Below are positions 35,401 through 44,298 of a stretch of DNA of 64,000 nt, piece by piece. Below the pieces are notes generated by a model that saw nothing but the letters and a program-made list of their open reading frames with translations, did not search any database and had not been told where the DNA came from. A program made the translations under genes and the position numbers. Numbering within the stretch: position 1 is the stretch's first letter; each line of letters begins with the position of its first letter. Source of the DNA: Thunnus maccoyii (Eukaryota > Chordata > Actinopteri > Scombriformes > Scombridae); assembly GCF_910596095.1 (NCBI RefSeq), contig NC_056533.1, positions 3,342,001-3,406,000 of the forward strand, written 5' to 3'.

Positions 35401-38400
35401 TTGGTGTAAGTTGACTGGTTAGAAATAACAACTCATAAATCAATCTTCAGTTGGAGCAAAACAAAATATCTAGAGGCTAGCAGCTTAATCAATTAAGGCT
35501 TTTGAGTGATTTTTATCAAAATATCTGGAGATTAATTGTTGGTCGATCGATTAATCGTCGCAGCCCTGAAGATAACAAAATGTTCAGCAGGCAAACAGGT
35601 TAAATCTGAAATATATCCACACATCTCTCTGTAAAACAAAACAAACCTACATGCAGTAAGCAGCTCATTTAGATGAGATCATCTGCAGCCTGTGGCCTGA
35701 TACTGGCAATGTATGTTTTACTTTAGGCTACATAGTATAGTGTGTGTAGCTAACTGATAGCAGCCAAAACTTGCTAGTATTGTAAAAACAAACAGCATCC
35801 AGCGTAGCATCACAACTGTATAAAAAGAGTGGAGTGTTGTGAATAACCTAATGAGATTATATAAAGGAACAAATCGAGTATGTGTAGGCACTTCAATAAT
35901 TAAACACAGCAGCTAGCTGCTGCTAACGCTCTGGGTGCTCCTGTCTAACTGACCGCAGCAGATGCAACAACCTGTCACTTTAGTTCCTGCTGCTACAGTA
36001 ACATAGCATTGAGTATTAGCAGCAGAGTGGTTAGTTCGTCAGGTCATGGACAATCTAAATGAGCCGTTAGGATTTAAAGGAATGGTTCATAATTTTTATG
36101 CCTCCGTGCCAGTGACAGCTGTGGCCAGAGGCAGTATGTTCTCAGGTTGTCCGTGTGTCCGTCTCATCCTTGTGAACACAATATCTCAGGAACGCCGTGA
36201 GGGAATTTCTTCAAACTTGCCACAAAAGTCCACTTGGACTCAAGGATGATTAGAATTTGGTGGTCAAAGGTCACTGTGACCTCACAAAACACTTTTTTTG
36301 GCCATAACTCAAGAATTCATACACTAATTATGACAAAGTTTCACACAAATGTCTAATAGGATCAAAAGGTCAAAGGTCAACTTCACTGTGACATCATAAT
36401 GTTCTGCAGAAACACTTTTCTCGCCACTATTCAAAGCCATAACTCAGGAACAGAAGGGGAAATTATGACCATATTTCACATTTGGTCAGATACTGCGTTG
36501 GTGACACTAATCTTGATGCCATCTTGAAACTGTGGTGATTGTTTAGATCTTCTGTGCTGCCGGGTTGAAGATGTGTGAAGCATCTTTACAGAAACATCCA
36601 TATCTAAAGCATTGTCTATTGTCATGGCTACAACTCTGTATTCTAACAGAGTCAGCTTTATTGGCCAAGTATGTGAACACATACAAGGAAAATACACTTA
36701 ATACCTTTTATTAAATTCCTTCAAAGTCTTTACTACAAATATTTAGTCTTGACAGACATGGATGTAAAATGCAACTTGACAGATTGGCAGAGACATACAA
36801 CTGCAAGGTGGTGTTTCTACTTCAAGTCTGTCCAAATGTAATCATTCCTCCTGTTCATACTGACCATTAGAAGTTCAAATGAGGCTTGAAGATGAGTCTT
36901 TTTAGTACAAAATGTCCTTTGTGTTTCCCTGAACAGTGTTTCCATGTCGAGCTGAAGTGAAGCGACAGAAACACAGGAAATTTTATGCTAAAAAAAACTA
37001 ACTTTAGAAGATATCATTTTATTAGTTTCTTTCTGGCTCATTCTAAAGTGAGTTTATCTTGAACTGACTCTTGTCTCTTGTATTTGTGTAGTTTTATACC
37101 AAGCTTTGTTGTAGCATGGTGTGTGGGTAATGAGATTGTTAAATTTTCTTTTTTTTCTGTCCACATGTCATTCATCCTTCCCCGTCTGTTAGAAAATGGT
37201 GTTGGAGAGCCGCCTCCAGGAGCTGGAGAGGACTCGGGACCAGGAACGGGACATTTGGCAGCAGAAACTTAGTCAGAAGGAGCAGGAGATGCTGAACATG
37301 AGGAGCCAGATGTACAGCCAGCTGGAAGAATACGAGAACCTGCTGGACGTCAAGCTAGCTCTGGACATGGAGATCAACGCCTACAGGAAGATGCTGGAGG
37401 TGGAGGAGCAGAGGTATCTGATCCGTTTTTCATCATGCAGTAGTTGAGCAAGGCATCATCCGTTTCGTCCGTCACTGTCGGTCAGAAACATGTTTCCTGG
37501 TTCACAGATCAACTTGTGTTTTTTCTGACAGACTGCAGCTGTCACCCAGCCCCTCCCAGCGTTCCACCGTACCACGAACACACGAACACAGCAGCCGCAA
37601 GCTCCGAGGGAAGAAGAGAAAACATGAGGGAGCCTCTGGCAGCTCACCTGCCTATAAGATGTCCAGTCGTTCAGCAGAGCACGGAGCCGTGAGCGTGACG
37701 GAGGTCGACGTGGACGGAAGATACGTTAGACTGAAGAACGTTTCCGAGACGGTAAGAATGTGATTCAGCTGGGTAATGGCTTTTTATTAAGAACTAATTT
37801 TAATGTCACAGTTTCTCTCCATCATGACATAGTTGTCATTTGGAAAGATACGGATCAGTGACTTTAATGCATCATGGTTCCCATTTGTCCAGAAATAAGC
37901 AGGATATTTTTAATGCAGACCTGAAGTTGTGGACGTTATCTTGGTTGATGTTGCAGACTTAACACAACCACACAACCACAGCTCCAACAGGTCTTCCCCC
38001 TAAACTACCAAAACAGTATTAGTCCTTGTTCACACTGCCAGCCCGAATCCATTTATTGGCATCAAATCTGATTTCAAAGTGTCTTTTGCATCACTTGTAA
38101 CATGACACTGCTGGCACTTTGGGGGGATGATGGATCTCCATTTCTCAGGCTTCCGTGTTGGAAAGTTGCATCACCCACGTACGTAGTTACTGACGCCTGT
38201 TTCGTTACCACAGCAACCTGTGCAGATAGCTTGATATCGTCTGGGCACACAAATCCAATCTGATCACTTACAAATAACAGTTCAAACAGTCTGTCTTAAA
38301 GATCTGAACTGAGAAACAAATCTGATTTGCCTGCAATCTGTACAAAGCCTAAGACTAAACTGACCAAAACAAAACAGGGCTAACAGTGACCACCAACCCA

Positions 38401-41400
38401 ATTCAGAAGTAAAGTATCTACAACAAAACAGAAGGTGGTTATGAAATGCAGGGCGGGCATAGTTAGCATCTAACCAGAAGTGTAAAAATAGCATCACTGT
38501 TGCTTTTTCTCATGTGTGCACTTCCAGGAGCAGCCACTTGGTGGCTGGGTGGTTCGGAGGACATACTTAGACAAGGGAGACATCTCCTTCCACATCCCCT
38601 CCTCCTGCGTCCTGGCTGGGGGGCAGACACTCACTGTGAGTACTTACATCGCTGATGTTTAACTGTATTCCCTTTTTTTTTTTTTTTTTAAATCAGTGTT
38701 ACAGTCTTCAGGGGCAGATCATGAAAAACACCGTACTAAAGTGCGTGTGCGTGCATGCACACTTTACAGATCTGGGCAGCAGGTGCAGAGGCAGAGGCTG
38801 ACTCTGGGGACCTGATTCTGCAGGGCCACAGGACCTGGGGCCCTGTGACTGATGTGAGGGTGATCCTCCTGAATCCCAACCATGAGGTAAATGAAGCTAA
38901 CTACATCTCCCAGCAAGCACCTGTACACACTGCTCTATCACTACAGTGAATTGAGATTTTTTTTCCTTTTTTTTTAAGGTATTTTTAATTTTCTTGAATT
39001 GTTTTCCTTTTTTTATACTTGAAGAATGATCTGCTTCATCTTACTGTGTTTCAACATATCACATAAGAAAAACACAAGTACACTGGAAACTAGTAATACT
39101 TACCTTTGGCACAGAATGCCAAAAGTGGTGTCATTATCATTTTTTTAAAAGCATGAAACCGTCAAACCTTCTGCAAATCCTGTCGTCATGGCAATCTTAC
39201 AGTGTAACTCAGTGGAGTCATGTAATACCTTCTCAGGAGATGGCTGAGCGCAGGGTGTGCGTGCAGAGCAGAGGTGATGAGGAAACCGAACTAGAGTTTG
39301 ATGAAGAGTTCGTGTCAGGCAGTGACATCCAGCACTTCAGGAGACAGGTAAACAAACGTTCCATATCACCAGTGAGGAAGTGTAGAGTGCTGTTATACAT
39401 GCACAAACACTGCAGTGTATGAAACCTGATGTCGACTTTTTGTTCCCTCTGCCTATGCTGAAGCCAAAGAGGAAGAAGAAGAAGTGTTGTTCTGTGTCTT
39501 GAATACACACTGTACAGTAGGTGAGGAGGGTGATGCTGCCCTGCTGAACCCCCGCCCCCCCCCTCCCCAACCCCCCCCGCTTGTCTGCTCTGTATTTCTC
39601 TCAAGATGCATGGCTTGTTTAAGACAGCTGCTGCCTTTGTGCCTTATTCACCAACATGTCAACAACTCTAACCCAACAGGGAGCTCATTTCTAAAGAGCA
39701 ATCCACACAGAGTTCCTGACACTCGTCTCGCCCGTCTCATGGAACAGAAACGCTTCCATTTTATCAAACGTATCGATCCACGCTGACTCAGACATGCAAG
39801 TGACGTGCATCATCCTGGAACCACAGCGTATTTTTTTTTACTTTTATTGATATACAGTGTAGAGAAAACAATTGACTTTTATAAGAACATTTGAACCCCA
39901 GCACAACAGCACAAAAGCCTGCCCTCTACTCACATAATAGCCCACATTTACCTTTACCCCCCAACCAATCTCCAGACAAGCCTTCCCCTTGTGAAAACAT
40001 ACTTAAAAGTTCTTGCACACACACAGATCTATCAAAACACGTTCAAAAAAGGAAACAGACAAAAAACAAACTGTGGCTCTGATATCTGTTTTTGTGTAGC
40101 AGGCATCAGTACTGTACATCCTTCAGATCTTAAAAGAAAAGGCTACAGATGCACCGACTGATTGGCCACCAATCAAAAATGGCCAGTTTTCAGCTGATCG
40201 GCCATGATAAGCCTGATCACACTAAAACTAAATGATATGAACCGCAGCAGAGACTTGCCGTCAACTAGTAACATCTGCTGCAGTTTTTAACATTTGTTTA
40301 CCTGTTTTATTTACCAGCAACATGTCACACATCATCATCATCATCATCATCATCATCATGACCACACTCAGGAAACACTCTAAGGATAAGTCTGACATTA
40401 ATGTTTTATTGAAAATCAACCGAGGTGTGGCTTTAACCTTTTCCTCATTATCTGACACGTTGACATGAATCCTGCTGTGTGTTTCAACCTGTAGGGAAAA
40501 TATCAAATGGTAAATTTAAATTAATACAGCTGATAAATATTATTAATCTAGATATGCTGACCAAAAACTAAAGCAGAGTGAAAAACTGTAAACTCATTGT
40601 GTATTACAAATCACTATTAAAATGACAGAGTTGATAAATACTGTAGGTGAAAAATAGGAAGGGAAAGTGCTTTATGGACTTCCATGAACTTAAAAGTTCA
40701 TCATGCAGTTAGATAACAAAATACTGTGTTCATGTTAGTGATTGTAAAAATGCTTATTCAAGCTCCTCATGATGTGAACTTTATTTTCTCCTATTTTAAG
40801 TGATATTACATTTCTCAACAGTAATTTTAACGAGGGAGGGTGAAGTGAGTTCCAGAGTAAAAGTACTCAGAAATATGAAAGCTATGACATTAGACTGTAT
40901 GGAAGTAGTTAGAAGTTCTTCAGTTGGTGTACTGACGATTGCTATATAAGGAGAAGAGACAGCAAGCATGTCAGATGTGTTTTCAGGTGCACGTCACCAG
41001 CAGCAGATTCACTCTCATCGTAACCTCTGCCGCATCTCACAGGTGTAACCGCACCCTGAGGCATTCATTTATGCTTCCAGTCTATTTTATTTTACTCGTG
41101 TCACTACAGTCGTGTGTATTGGACTCTGAACTTCCAACACGCAGGTGACCTACGCTCAACGCTGTACCTGAACGCCTCCGGTGTAGACACACAGATGGAG
41201 CACTTGCTGCTGCTCTGCTGACGTGCTGCTCAGGCTACGCTCGCTGTCTAGACACGGTGTTAAGCTGCAAAACTTCTGAAATCACCTCAAAAAATGTTTT
41301 TGCCAAAACCTGTGCAAATTTGGGCATGACCAAAACATGAGTCACCTGTGACAGTGATGGATAAACATACACTACCACTTAAATGTTTGGGATCACTCAG

Positions 41401-42867
41401 AAAAAAACTCTTCATTCATTATTTCTTTAAGGTTAGAAATAATAATTTTTACATGAAAGAATAATTGTGTCCTTCAAGTTTTACTTTCGTCAAAGAATCC
41501 TCAGTTTGCAGCGATTACAGCCTGGCAGACCTTTGGCATTCTAGCTGTCAATATGTTGAGGTAATCTGAAGAAATTTCACCCCACGCCATCCAAACACTT
41601 CAAACTTACTTAGATTCATCTGTCCATAACACTTCCTCTGTCCAACATCTGTGTTCTTTTGCCCATCTTTATCTTTTCCTGTCATTGGCCAGTCTCAGAT
41701 ATGTCTTTTTCTTTGCTACTCTGCCTAGAAGGCCAGGATCCTGGAGTTACCTCCTCACTGACATTGAGACCGGTGTTTTGCAGGAACCATTTAATGAAGC
41801 TGCCAGTTGAGGACCTGTGAGGCGTTCTTTCTCAAATTAGAGACTCTGATGTACTTGTCCTCTTGCCCAGTTATGCACCAGTGCCTCCCACTTCTCTTTC
41901 TATTTCTGGTTAGAGCCAGTTTGCACTGTCCTGTGAAGGGAGTAGTACACACCGTTGTATGAGATCTTCAGTTTCTTGGCAGTTTCTCACATGGAATAGC
42001 CTTCATTTCTCAGAAGAATAGACCGATGAGTTTCAGAAGAAAGTTCTTTTTTTTTCCTGGCCATTTTGAGACTATAATCGAACCCACAAATGCTGATGCT
42101 CCAGATCGTCAACTAGCTTATGGAAGGCCAATTTTATTGCCTCCTTAATCAGCACAACAGTTTTAATCTGCTAACCTAATTGCACAATGGTTTTCCAATG
42201 ATCAATTAGCCTTTTAACATGATAAACTTTGATTAGCTAACACAACGTGCCACAGGAACACAGGAGTGATGGTTGCTGACAATGGGCCTCTGTACACCCA
42301 TGTAGATATTCCAATAAAAATCACATTTTATACAATAGTCATTCACCACATTAACAAAAATAAGACATTTCTAAGTGGCCCAAACTTTTGAGCAGTCGTA
42401 TAGGTCTGAGTCAGTGTGGACTGAACGCTTCAGTAGTGATGTGGATTCCCAGTAAACGTGACAAATTTGAAAACCAAATTTAAAACCCAATCACAGCAAA
42501 GAGGTTTTCCCTCCAGCTGCTTTTCGTGATCGATTCTCAAGTGTGTAGAACTCTTCCGAAGGGACGAACAGCATTCTTCCAAAAGATATTCCCTCATTCA
42601 GTGTTTTGATGGATGGAGAACGCTGTCCGTCTGGCACGGGGCTCCAAAATCTCCCCATAGGTGTTCAGTTGGGTTGGTGACTGAAGAACAAGTGACGCGC
42701 ATCATTTTTCATTCTCATCAAAGCATTCCCTCAAGACCTGTATGTAAACATTTGCATTCAGTATGTTTCTCTACTATTTTATTGTTTTCTGCTTTCATTT
42801 GTCACATGTGCACTTGAAGGCTTGAAATTAGTGTATGCTTCCCTCCACTTTTTTTGTCAACTTTTTG

Positions 42868-42899
<32 letters not shown>

Positions 42900-44002
42900 T
42901 TGACTGGAGAATGTGTTCAGAACAGTTCACTTCAGTTTATTACTGTCATATAGAAGTCGTCTGCTCAGTGTGCATTTGCTTAAGCTTGGTGTGCGTTAAA
43001 GGGAAAAGCCTTGTTTGTTTGTTTTTTAAATTAATTTGTGCACACAAGTTACTAATTCATGCTATCGACTTTCTTAATTCATGCACACAGATTTACTCAA
43101 CCTGCCAGAGCAGCACAAATGACTCCTTTTATCATTCTTGGTGTATAGAGTTTGATGACCTCACAGTAATGGCCAGAATAGCTCCGCCCACCTTCAACCT
43201 GTACAGAGGTCTAATGAGCCAGGAGAGCTGGAAACACCTGTGCAGGTGTGCAGGGCCTTAAAATTAAATGCAGCACAAAAGAAACAGTCTGTATCTGAAA
43301 TCACTATTTATTTACTGTCCATTTTATCTGAATGTAAATATATCCAGTATGTAGTGCCCTCAAATTCCAGAGTAGTGTCCATGTACACTGCTTTCTGCCA
43401 ATAATCCCACAAAGCAATTCATCACATTTTTATACATGCAAAAATTGCTAATGTGACTCTGTAGTTGACAGTGATGACTCAAAATGAGGATAATTTAAGT
43501 GTCAGAAATCTCAAAAGTTGTTTATGGTATAGGGAGTAGTGAATGAGTGACAGGTTGTTGTCAGACCTTGGATAATCTGATCAAAATGAGCTGATATTTA
43601 GTGGTTTAGGTTTTTGACGGAGATGTGTGGATATGATTTTTGGATTAAACGATTAAAGTATCTGACACTTAATATGCTAAAATGTTAATATGAATGCTAA
43701 TTTAATAGTTTGTGTGCATAAAGTATTTTTTCCCCATGAACTACCTTACATATGTATATAATGTTTATTCCGTCGCTAGACTTGCCTGCAAACACACGTC
43801 TGGAGTTCTGGAGGTTTCCACATGATGACGGCTATCATCAGTAACTTCCTGCTCAGAATCATTAGACATGCTTTCCTCTAACTGCATGTTCAGTGCTAAC
43901 AAGGCTGCTGCTGTTAGACCAGCAAGTGTCCCATGATGGAAACTGATTAACTGTTGTTTTCTTCAGGAGCTATCTAAGGAGGCCAGCTGTGCCGTCATGT
44001 GA
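32041..44002 (+). CDS. lmnl3: Nuclear lamin, LIII/B3-type, two alternative CaaX ends
   Basis: Intermediate-filament protein of the nuclear lamina. Coding exons: 32041-32435, 33205-33361, 34531-34656, 34764-34934, 35052-35177, 37193-37413, 37532-37751, 38528-38635, 38770-38886, 39237-39347, then either 39464-39502 or 43967-44002, giving 596 or 595 aa. Phases are consistent throughout. Residues 1-42 are a Ser/Ala/Arg-rich head. About 43-399 is the coiled-coil rod, opening [17 protein letters not shown] and closing [18 protein letters not shown]. An [11 protein letters not shown], lies at 422-429. About 452-560 is the lamin-tail Ig-fold (GGWVVRR, IWAAGA). Rod exons 2-6 have the lamin sizes 157, 126, 171, 126 and 221 nt. 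The start has context [27 protein letters not shown] and the paired CaaX exons favour LIII. Alternative: a divergent lmnb1, since the neighbour is MARCHF3-like. Confidence 0.85.
33205..33361 (+). CDS. lmnl3: Lamin exon 2: coil 1B
   Basis: 157 nt, from TCTTCAG|G to AAT|GTATGA. Encodes [20 protein letters not shown] and onward, corresponding to the KKESDL-bearing exon of vertebrate lamins, which has the same length. Confidence 0.92.
33600..34160. repeat. Foldback MITE-like repeat in lamin intron 2
   Basis: Left part has GAGCTGGAGTCAAGATATTA and TTAGCCTAGCTTAGCATAAA; the right part carries the reverse-complement theme TTTATGCTAAGCTAGGCTAA. A half-copy of the same family is at 55,080-55,200. The family is widespread in fish. 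Confidence 0.6.
34531..34656 (+). CDS. lmnl3: Lamin exon 3: coil 1B
   Basis: 126 nt in phase 0, from GACCAG|GTAGAG to GAGCAG|GTAACA. Contains [20 protein letters not shown], matching the R-V-D-(L/M)-E-N block of lamins. The donor runs straight into a (CA)n tract. Confidence 0.92.
34764..34934 (+). CDS. lmnl3: Lamin exon 4: end of coil 1B
   Basis: 171 nt in phase 0. Contains [20 protein letters not shown], the strongly conserved R-H-E-x-R-x-V-E-x-D-S-G-R lamin block, which includes the extra heptads unique to lamins among vertebrate intermediate filaments. Confidence 0.93.
35052..35177 (+). CDS. lmnl3: Lamin exon 5: linker and coil 2
   Basis: 126 nt in phase 0, from CATTTTAG|CTGCAG to AAAGAG|GTAAGT. 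Encodes KLQNAQ continuity from exon 4 and [15 protein letters not shown] at its end. Confidence 0.92.
36046..36640. repeat. Fish interspersed repeat in lamin intron 5
   Basis: Contains GGTCAAAGGTCACTGTGACC, GGCCATAACTCAAGAATTCA and a second divergent round of the same words (AAAGGTCAACTTCACTGTGA, GCCATAACTCAGGAAC), so it is internally repetitive. No coding function. Family name uncertain. Confidence 0.5.
36700..37060. repeat. Dispersed repeat, partner of 56.76-57.16 kb
   Basis: Shares TGTAATCATTCCTCCTGTTC, CAGTGTTTCC, GTCGAGCTGAAGTG versus GTTGAGCTGCGGTG, and GAAGATATC versus GAAAGATATC with the later copy, in the same order and orientation. It ends shortly before lamin exon 6. Confidence 0.6.
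37193..37413 (+). CDS. lmnl3: Lamin exon 6: end of coil 2 and rod-end motif
   Basis: 221 nt, ending in a split Arg codon (AG|GTATCT). Encodes [20 protein letters not shown], the intermediate-filament rod-end signature where dimers meet head to tail. The preceding 2-kb intron 5 contains interspersed repeats. Confidence 0.95.
37532..37751 (+). CDS. lmnl3: Lamin exon 7: NLS and start of Ig-fold
   Basis: 220 nt. Opens [13 protein letters not shown], with Ser-Pro sites next to the rod as in other lamins, then the basic [11 protein letters not shown], then [17 protein letters not shown], the first strands of the tail Ig-fold. Confidence 0.92.
38528..38635 (+). CDS. lmnl3: Lamin exon 8: Ig-fold
   Basis: 108 nt in phase 0, the same length as in LMNA. 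Encodes [20 protein letters not shown] through GGQTLT. The Gly-Gly-Trp is a conserved Ig-fold core position. Confidence 0.9.
38770..38886 (+). CDS. lmnl3: Lamin exon 9: Ig-fold, divergent
   Basis: 117 nt in phase 0, one codon shorter than LMNA exon 9. Begins IWAAGA as expected, but the usual HSPPTDLVWK-type strand is replaced by [16 protein letters not shown]. The Trp-Gly of the later strand is kept. Confidence 0.88.
39237..39347 (+). CDS. lmnl3: Lamin exon 10: end of Ig-fold, acidic tail
   Basis: 111 nt in phase 0. Encodes [20 protein letters not shown] and an acidic stretch ending HFRRQ. Its donor, GAGACAG|GTAAAC, can join either terminal exon in the same phase. Reading through the donor would end in HCSV, which is not a CaaX box because its Cys is third from the end. 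Confidence 0.85.
39464..39502 (+). CDS. lmnl3: Lamin terminal exon A: basic cluster plus CSVS
   Basis: After TATGCTGAAG, 12 codons read [12 protein letters not shown] then TGA. The last four residues form a CaaX box whose final Ser suits farnesyltransferase; the extra Cys just before it could be a second lipidation site. The six basic residues would add electrostatic membrane binding or a second nuclear signal. The acceptor has a pyrimidine-rich TTTTTGTTCCCTCTGCC tract. A weak ATTAAA signal lies at 40,616. Confidence 0.75.
   Translation, partial: PKRKKKKCCSVS
39503..41369 (+). other. 3-prime UTR of exon A form, then intron to exon B
   Basis: Follows the exon A stop. Holds a C-rich tract at about 39,549-39,580, a (CAT)n microsatellite at about 40,327-40,359 and no further exon I can support. 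For exon B transcripts the whole interval to 43,966 is intron. Confidence 0.5.
41370..42398 (-). mobile_element. Degenerate Tc1-like transposon
   Basis: The left end CACTACCACTTAAATGTTTG and the right end, reverse-complemented, CGACTGCTCAAAAGTTTGGG resemble each other and Tc1 ends. Both abut TA. The minus strand between them translates in broken frames to Tc1 transposase-like pieces (for example [10 protein letters not shown] and [11 protein letters not shown]). Many stops and frameshifts make it inactive. It lies in the intron between the two lamin terminal exons. Confidence 0.75.
42420..42850. repeat. Probable transposon remnant
   Basis: Words such as CATAGGTGTTCAGTTGGGTT and CATTTTTCATTCTCATCAAA recall a DNA-transposon family common in fish. 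It has no intact frame or visible ends. It is followed by a 26-nt A run at 42,873-42,898. Confidence 0.35.
43967..44002 (+). CDS. lmnl3: Lamin terminal exon B: CAVM
   Basis: A strong acceptor (branch-point-like CTGATTAAC, then TGTTGTTTTCTTCAG) opens a phase-0 exon reading [11 protein letters not shown] then TGA. CAVM is a canonical farnesylation box of the Met type found in most lamins, here without an adjacent basic cluster. Two AATAAA signals follow within 300 nt. Splicing from exon 10 skips exon A and about 4.5 kb. Confidence 0.78.
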   Translation, partial: ELSKEASCAVM

Positions 44003-44275
44003 TTGCTTGTCCATCTCCTTCTGTCCTTCACATCTGCCTGGGGAACCCGGATGGTCTGCGGCCACTCCTGCAGCTGTCCAGTTCCAGTGTTGACTTATGC
44101 AACCACCTCAACTCCGACAACTCACAGTAGGACACGGACGTGTGTCAGTTTGACACCTTAAAGCAACTGTATCAACCTCAGTACACCTCATTTGTTTCAT
44201 CGCTCTAACTGCACAAAAAAAGATAGGAGCTTTGCCTTGATTTGACCTCATTTAAATGTGTGTCTGTGTGTGAGA

Positions 44276-44298
44276 AATAAAACTGTTGGCATAATAAA
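44276..44298 (+). terminator. Lamin polyadenylation signals
   Basis: AATAAA occurs at 44,276-44,281 and again at 44,293-44,298, about 280 nt after the exon B stop and followed by T-rich DNA. Together they make a credible 3-prime end for the CAVM form. Confidence 0.7.

Noticed and set aside
39347..39423. Read-through of the exon 10 donor as a third lamin end
   Set aside because: It would end HCSV, with Cys at the wrong distance for CaaX, and the donor is good.
39484..39786. 100-codon frame after the lamin exon A
   Set aside because: It starts inside exon A in another phase and runs through a C-rich 3-prime UTR. No domain and no CaaX end.
43977..44130. Open frame ending ...LCNHLNSDNSQ next to exon B
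   Set aside because: It lacks a start and follows a stop. The same acceptor read in lamin phase gives CAVM and a stop, which explains the exon better.
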